Source: Forficula auricularia (lineage: Eukaryota; Arthropoda; Insecta; Dermaptera; Forficulidae). Taken from it: a stretch of DNA of 64,000 nucleotides. Every line of letters begins with the position of its first letter. The stretch's first letter is position 1. This document shows positions 1-64,000 of the stretch, in pieces. The notes under the pieces were generated by a model, which was not told the DNA's origin, searched no databases, and saw nothing but the letters and a program-made list of their open reading frames with translations. The stretch covers positions 945,979 to 1,009,978 of the forward strand of contig JALMQS010000612.1 of NCBI GenBank assembly GCA_024734495.1, given 5' to 3'. The translations under genes were made by a program, and so were the position numbers.

Positions 1-57957
<57,957 letters not shown>

Positions 57958-58260
57958 CGTGAGCAATTGTCAATGACAAGGGCGTGTATTCAGTTAAAGC
58001 AACAAATCGTAGGCACGGTTCATTGATGAGTCATTATTATTCACATACAATATAGGCAATGATCATGAACAAAATGATTCAGTATCTACAACTTAGGAAA
58101 TATCATTTGCAAATCTGATAGGGTATTCTGTAAGGATGCCAACAAACCAGCCAATGACAGCATCGAGATGCGTTCCTTTCAATCAGCTCAGCAAACGATC
58201 GACATTCAAACCTTGAAGCGCGCTTCAATTAAAACAATTTATAAAATCCAATCATAAAAA
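57958..58260 (-). promoter_or_regulatory. Putative promoter and 5' leader of the dynein gene
   Basis: This 300-bp stretch upstream of the start codon is less A+T-rich than the surroundings. On the minus strand it has an inverted CCAAT box (ATTGGCTGG near 58150) and a GAAGCGCGCTTC palindrome near 58220; TGAGTCA, a possible AP-1-type site, lies near 58028. No TATA box is obvious, which suits a housekeeping gene. Beyond about 58370 repeats begin. The start site itself cannot be seen. Confidence 0.3.
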
Positions 58261-58699
58261 TCATAGCACTACTATGGTAACGATTTATTTTAATAGAACA
58301 ATAAAAACTTGGTTTATTTTTAGATTTATCAAGATTATATAAATTTAATTAAATAATAAGATTGGAGTAATTTTTGGAGGCGGACTGATAAGTGAAATTG
58401 AGTGGATATCGATGAGGCAGTCCAAAAAACGAGATAATTTACACTATCTTTTTATTCATAAAGCCGACGTTTCGGAGGCTATTATCTCCTTTTTTCAGGG
58501 ATTTGAAAAGTCAGTGAAGGAAATCCAATGCAACATTCCCCTCTGTCTCCTCTTTCAGTGGCACTAACAATATATTATTAATTAATAAAGGTACTTTATT
58601 AATTAATATCATGTTTCACCTAAAACCTACACCACTTTCCCTAAGTAAAAAAAACAATATATTATTGTTACTGCCACTGAAAGAGGAGACAGAGAGTGG

Positions 58700-58902
58700 A
58701 ATGTCGCATTGCAAAACCTTGGTAAATTGGATATTGAATTGTATCTAAGTTTCTGAGATTGGCTCATGATCCCGGCTTCTTTTCCTTCTGCTCTGTTCTT
58801 TTCACGATTGAGGGGCCAGCCCATACAGGCCTTTAGGGGATCCACCTTCTGGTGTATCTCCTTCTCTCATCAATATCATTAAAAAAAAAAAAAAAAAAAA
58901 AA
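58700..58902 (+). mobile_element. LINE 3' end with poly-A tail
   Basis: It ends TCATCAATATCATT followed by about 22 A. The same 3' end occurs on the minus strand at 62375-62520. Confidence 0.7.
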
Positions 58903-58923
58903 AGATTTCCTTCACTGACTTTT

Positions 58924-58970
58924 CAAAACCCTGAAGAAGGAGGGAATAGCCTCCGAAACGTCGGTTTTAT
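58924..58970 (+). ncRNA. Best hammerhead ribozyme-like motif in the window
   Basis: Stem I is AAAACC before the core paired with GGTTTT after it. The core CTGAAGA is followed by one A, stem II GGAGG/CCTCC with a six-base loop, then GAA, a minimal stem III ACGT, and C at 58962 as the expected cleavage position. All core residues of the hammerhead are present except for the extra A before stem II. Confidence 0.72.
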
Positions 58971-59239
58971 GAATAAAAAGATAGTGTACATTTTCTTCTT
59001 CTTTTTTGGACTGCCTCATCGATATCCACTTAATTAAATATGTTATTAGGAATAGGACCAGGTTTAATGAAAACAATTTTCAATTACCGATGTTTCGTCC
59101 ATTTATTTTTGGACTTAATCAGACTCGCTGTAATTCCAATGCGCATTTCGTTTTTTTATTGGTCGCGATCAAGCAGGGCGGTCCCAGGAGGGAGGAGGGT
59201 CACCCTGGGTTAGGAGATTCTAAGTTAAAAATATACATA

Positions 59240-60510
59240 ATTTAAAAAAACAAAAAACATGCTTCTAAAAAGTACAAATTAATGTAAAACTTCATCAAAA
59301 AGCGTGGGGCACAGAAACATGTACTTTTAATTAATTTCGACAAAGTGCCCCACGCTTTTTGATTAAGTATTTTATTATTTTATACTTTTTAGAAACATGT
59401 TTTTAGTTTATTTGTTTACTTTTTAGTCTTAATTATTTTTATACAGAAAAGTTTGCGGAATTTAACAGCATGAAATATATCTATTACATGCTTTATATTA
59501 GTGTGTTAAATTCCGCAAACATTTCTCTATAAAAATAATTGTTTATCTACTCTATTTAATCATCATCATTGAGTATACAGTCCTAAGACTGGTTTGATGC
59601 AACAACTGTCTCCACTCGACTCTGTCCCCCGCCAGCTGTTTAACCTCTCTAAATGTCTGGCATCCCATATCCCCAATTATTTGGTTGAAATATTCTAATC
59701 TGGTTCTTCCCTTCCCCTTTTCTTTCCCACCTCCCCCTCCAAGATATCCCTAAGCAGTCCCCCATGTCTCAGTGTGTGCCCCATCATCTGACCTCTTCTC
59801 TTCTTCAGACTCTTCCACAATTTAAATGAAATTATATAGCTGGGGAAAGGGTAGATATTGGGAGAATATGGAATTGGAATAATTATCGGAAAAGAGGTTT
59901 TTTTCTTTAATTAGTTTTTTCCTCTTATTAAAAACAAGGACTAAAAGATGATCAAGGACAGTCGATGGTGGAGAAGTAATCTCCGGAGTCGAAGCTCAAA
60001 AACAATGTATGCATAAATTCATGTAAAATAATTTGTTTAATAATAAATTTATGAAATTATATAAAAATAATAAAAATAAATACATTTTTCATGCTGTTAA
60101 ATCCCGCAAACTTTTTCTGTATAAAAATAATTAAGACTAAAGTAAGAGATAAGAAAAGTAAAAAAATAAATTATATTTAAAAAAAAAAAACTAAAAAACA
60201 TCCTTCTAAAAAGTACAAAATAATGTAATAATCAAAAGGCGTGGGCCACTTTGTCGAAATTAATTACAACTAAGCTCCTGCGCCCACACTTTTTGATTTA
60301 GTATTAGATTATTTTGTACTTTTTAGAAGCATGTTTTTTAGTTTTTTTAAAATATATTTTTTTATTATTTTTATATAATTTCATTCAAATTGAGTAGATA
60401 AACAATTATTTTTATAGAGAAATGTTTGTGGAATTTAACAGAACAAAATTCACATTGATACATAAAAGATAGATACAAGTGAAGCTAATATAAAGCATGT
60501 AAAAATGACA
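59240..60510. repeat. Cluster of inverted repeats around a LINE fragment
   Basis: A palindrome with AAAAAGCGTGGGGCAC (59250-59410), a second diverged copy (60180-60345), and the pair TTTGCGGAATTTAACA / TGTTAAATTCCGCAAA (59450-59520, again near 60100 and 60425). The LINE fragment at 59563-59820 lies inside. Confidence 0.6.
59563..59820 (-). mobile_element. LINE 3' fragment
   Basis: Minus strand; nearly identical to 44160-44440, ending in the CATCATCATTGAG tail. Confidence 0.8.
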
Positions 60511-60549
60511 AATTTCAAGAAAAATTCCATTTTTCAAAAAGTTCCGATT

Positions 60550-62330
60550 ATCTAAGTTTCTTTTATTTTTATTTTTTTTATAATGATATTTTTAATATAA
60601 GAAGAATTGCACCAAAAATGTACAAACTCTGTAGTCCGCGGTGGAACCTCTTGAATCGTGGAAATAAGAAAAGATTTAGGGAATGGGTCGGAGTCGAAGG
60701 TATATGTGTGGATGCTGGTCTTGAAAAACTAAAGGTTATATGTTGCTGGGAAGACGGTCGGGGGAAGAGAGTTCCAGTCTCTAGATGTCATATGGACAAA
60801 CGAATTGGCGAATGTGTTTGTCCGCTTTTAGTATGCAATTTATGCGCGTAGGGGTGTTGAATCTTAGAAAATCGTGCATTTCGCGCAAATGAAGCCTTTG
60901 GAGGAATTATTGATTCTCTCTCGTCAGAACAAAAGCCATGGTAATACCTATAAAAAAGGGAAAGGGAGGAGTCAGACGATGGGCTAGGGAGTCGAGAGTG
61001 TCGAGAATTTTTTTTTTTTTTAATCAATCGAATGCAAGAAGGGGCCGTAAGATGCAGCCCCTATGGATCTCGAAAGACCCTTGCATTACCTGTTAATGCC
61101 TGGATCTTCTATCACTCTGACAGCTCGCCTCTGAATTGAATCCAAGGTAGCAATAGAATGCTTGGATGTTCCTCTCCACAAATGCGAGCAATACCTATTC
61201 GAGACAGGTCAATTTGAGCATTGTATAAGATAAGAAGTTGAATAGGGAGGGCTGAAAAAGCGCTTGGTCAGGAAAAAGAAAGCCAAAGCTTACATGCTTC
61301 AGCTTTTGCTACTGAGATAATATCGAGGGGTGAACCGCGATTGGAATTAGGTGTACTCCGTCTTTTGGAATTATTTGGAAATACTTTGGAATTCATTAGA
61401 TAAAATCTATTGTCATCTATTGTCTTCTACTTGGAAATGAAAGTGGAAGTAGATGTACACACTTTTAGGTCGCGGTTCACCCCTCGGATAATATGGACAT
61501 TCCAAGAAAGGACAGAACCTAAAAGATGACACCCCACATTGGTAATTTGTCACGATATTCCAATGAGCTCGAATCAAAGGAAATGTCAGGAAGGTTCCTA
61601 TCTAGGTGCCTAGAAATTAGACAGCATTGCGTTTTCCCAGCATTACAGTTTACCAAGTTGTGAGATCGTCAACTTTTAATCCTGATTAAATCTAAATTTA
61701 TCGAGGAAGCTATATTTGCGCAATTGTTTTTTAAGGATTGAGCGTTATGGAGGGTGCTATCGTCTGCGTAACAAAATGTATTGGATTGGAGGGCAAATTT
61801 AAAAGGTCATTAATATATAGAAAGAAAATATATAATAAAGAGCGTGGGAGAAATGACTGAGCCCTGAGGGACTCCAGCATCAGGGGCGCCGCGTGGGCGG
61901 GGTGACCGACCTGGGCGTAGGGGGCGCCTCGGTTTGAAAAAAAAAAATGAGTTGTAAATTTTGAATCTTATAAAATTAATGGTTTTCAGTAAACAAAGAC
62001 GCAAGATTAATGAAGAAATATATCTTTACTAGAGTCTAGATGACGGTGATGATGATGCCTTCAGTATCAGTATAATGATGAGCGGTAGAGTCGATCGATA
62101 TTAATTTACTAACTTTTTCTTGAAGGTTAGTGTTAGTCAGTCAGTACACCACGACCGAGGGCCAAGAATGACATTATAAAAAAAGTACTCTAGGGGGGAG
62201 GGGTGCCTAAAACCCAGGAAACGCCCCTGTTAGTATAGAAGGGCGAGGATGATATTCAATCAACCTCGGCTTTAATAGTGTGGTTTGAAAAGAAAGCTCT
62301 CAAGCCACTTGCAGAGGCTCGAGGATAGGC
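60550..62330 (-). mobile_element. Degenerate Jockey/CR1-like LINE copies
   Basis: The minus strand encodes DSSLSLFYRYYHGFCSDERE and AHKLHTKSGQTHSPIRLSI near 60790-61000, a second 3' end with poly-A at 61008-61092, and RT remnants including GVPQGSVISPTLF near 61830-61880. Several stops and frameshifts are present, and it is interrupted by the TIR element at 61324-61486. Confidence 0.75.
61324..61486. mobile_element. 163-bp TIR element with exact 8-bp target duplication
   Basis: The inverted ends CGAGGGGTGAACCGCG are perfect over 16 bp. GATAATAT flanks both sides (61316-61323, 61487-61494), which fits hAT or P-type insertion. It inserted into the LINE remnant. The second copy is at 38906-39060. 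Confidence 0.88.
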
Positions 62331-62374
62331 CAAATGCAGGTAATTTGGCAAGAAGATTTTGTGGCAGACCTTTT

Positions 62375-62520
62375 TTTTAATGATATTGATGTGAGAAGGA
62401 GATACACCAGAAGGTGCATCCCCTAAAGTCCTGTATGGGCTGGCCTCTCCATCGTGAAAAGTACAGAGTAGAAGGAAAGAAGCCGAAATCACGAGCCAAA
62501 TCTCAGAAAGTTAGATACAA
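62375..62520 (-). mobile_element. LINE 3' end fragment
   Basis: The minus-strand counterpart of 58700-58902, with a T run at 62370-62378 as its poly-A tail. Confidence 0.65.
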
Positions 62521-62529
62521 TCCAATTTA

Positions 62530-64000
62530 CTAAGTTTTAAGGGCTTCAAGCAGTAAATTCTCCGCGCGATAAATTAGGTTAAATTTATCTCCCACTTAAT
62601 TTTTAGATCTTATTGAAGGCCTTTGAAATGTCTTATGGGTTTGTGGTAATATAGACCCTCGAGTATGAATGCAATTAACGGTTAAAATTTAAATCTAAAA
62701 TTTTAATTTTTTTTTTCATTGTTGAATTAATTCAAAAGGAAATAAATTAAGTTAGTAGTTCCGCCTCTACTCTAGTACTTCTTTATATGAAATTTTTTGC
62801 TTAATATTTTCGATTACATATGTCTTACCGATATAAGAAATATTGACCGTTTCTCTTGGGACAAGATACATAAAATCTCCATAAATCTGAGTTTATCTAT
62901 ATGAGATTGTATAGCACAGGGCTTCTTAAACTTTTTTGATTGGCAACCCCATTTTGACTGAGAAGTTATTGTTGTCCTATGTTTCGCTACTTCAAAATTC
63001 AGTTTCGCGACCCATAGTTTAAGAAACCCTGGCATAGCACATACCACCACTACCGCTAATATTTGTATAGAAATAGTTTGATCTCACAACTTTATGTGAA
63101 CACCGTACTTATCAATATGTTGTTTTTTTTCTTGAACCGAAATAAAAAGTATATGCTTCTAAGAAGAATAGCAAAATATAGAGGTTTCCTGGAAAGGGTG
63201 GTCACATAAACTGTTCCAACTCATTTAGGCTGGAGGTTGGATTAGAGTTGAAGGATTTACTTTGGAATGATAAACAATATCTCTCGCGGGAAATAATAGA
63301 TCAAGGGTAGTTAACTAAACCCTATCAGAGGGTGAAGGTAGGGTTTGATAAAGAGTTCTATTTCATTTTCATAACATGGAATAGAATTGCTCAAGAGAAG
63401 CGTACCTTTCTCAGGAGGTTAAGGGTTAATGTTGCAGATTTGCATTGCCCTTGAATCGATCAGGAGGGTTGAAAACCTTTAGTGTCTTTTCCCAAATAGC
63501 TGGATCTGGATACCGGGCTGTCGTCGAATTTTCTCGGGCAAGCGATGTCAGTCTCGTTTTATTTCATTGATTAAAACAATATTTTTTAAGGTTTTTTATA
63601 CAATAAATATTTTTGTTGTAATAAAGAGGTAGCTCCAACAATCATACATGTGTCATATCATTTTCATATTTCTAATCTAAAACTATATCTTTTCTGGTTT
63701 AAGAGATCTTTAAAAACTCTGAAAACATGTCTTGAGGCCCTTTCCTCCCTTTTAGGGTTCGAATTTCAAAAATCCTTTCTTAGCATTATATAAGGATATA
63801 AAGATAAAGAAAGATTAAAAAAAAATTGCTATATATAAATTTTTAATTATTTTATCATGAGCGATGATAAAAGATTTCAAGATTTTTCATTTAATAGGTT
63901 TAATTATGGACAACTCAGTTCATCATTAATGGAATAAGTAATTCGAAAAGTTAGAATTTTAAAATGAAATAGTTTTTTATCAATTAATACATGACACGAG
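62530..64000. other. Right end of window, no feature
   Basis: A+T-rich intergenic sequence. No gene, splice-compatible frame or repeat was recognised. Confidence 0.5.

Larger units (their letters stand above)
58377..59033. mobile_element. Penelope-like fold-back element upstream of the gene, with LINE insertion
   Basis: Arms of about 140 bp (58377-58535 and 58893-59033) are inverted, with GTGGATATCGATGAGGCAGT at the left. The inside holds a shorter palindrome (58537-58690) and a LINE 3' end with poly-A (58700-58902). The right arm has an excellent ribozyme-like core at 58931-58960; the left core is mutated (CTGAAAA). Confidence 0.75.

Noticed and set aside
58468..58498. Second strong ribozyme core in the left arm of the 58377 element
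   Set aside because: It reads CTGAAAA with a run of extra A before stem II, so an essential core G is lost.

Overview
The window is nuclear DNA of a metazoan, most likely an arthropod; a parasitic copepod would fit the A+T-rich, transposon-loaded introns, but that is inference. One protein-coding gene dominates. The heavy chain of cytoplasmic dynein 1 (DYNC1H1/Dhc64C family) is read on the minus strand from its start codon at 57957 down to position 1, where it runs off the window. I placed 41 constitutive coding exons with GT-AG junctions and continuous phase. They encode about the first 3707 residues of a protein that in relatives is about 4640 residues: tail, linker, AAA1-AAA4, stalk, microtubule-binding domain and the start of AAA5. 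The last part of AAA5, AAA6 and the C-terminal domain lie beyond the left edge.

The most striking observation is two alternative versions of exon 37, at 7793-7988 and 4781-4979. Both encode the end of stalk helix CC1 and the first half of the microtubule-binding domain. Phase arithmetic allows exactly one of them per mRNA. Across a 29-residue block the proteins are identical although 21 of the 29 codons differ, so both copies look old and selected. They differ by 12 substitutions and one inserted residue outside that block. A second candidate variant is a 30-nt, phase-0 mini-exon (22274-22303) that echoes the last codons of exon 26, just before AAA2.

The introns and the 6 kb upstream of the gene are crowded with mobile elements. 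There is a mariner element with two in-frame stops (1797-3069), inserted into a tandem duplication. Fold-back, Penelope-like elements carry hammerhead-ribozyme-like cores in their arms; one at 11504-12979 still encodes pieces of a GIY-YIG endonuclease. There is a solo LTR with a 4-bp target duplication (13992-14638), a tRNA-derived SINE with a 12-bp target duplication (14805-14991), YADD-type LINEs (48448-49662 and 60550-62330), and short TIR elements with 8-bp target duplications (24141-24471, 61324-61486, probably 22520-23286).

Layout: 1-1061 exons 41-39; 1062-4340 intron with mariner and a palindrome; 4341-7988 exon 38 and the alternative exons; 7989-13534 palindromes and Penelope-like element around exon 36; 13535-31705 exons 35-16, the AAA ring and linker; 33149-45722 exons 15-3, the tail; 45723-57548 an 11.8-kb second intron full of repeats; 57549-57957 exons 2 and 1; 57958-64000 putative promoter and then only repeats. 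No tRNA, rRNA, CRISPR array or second host gene was found.
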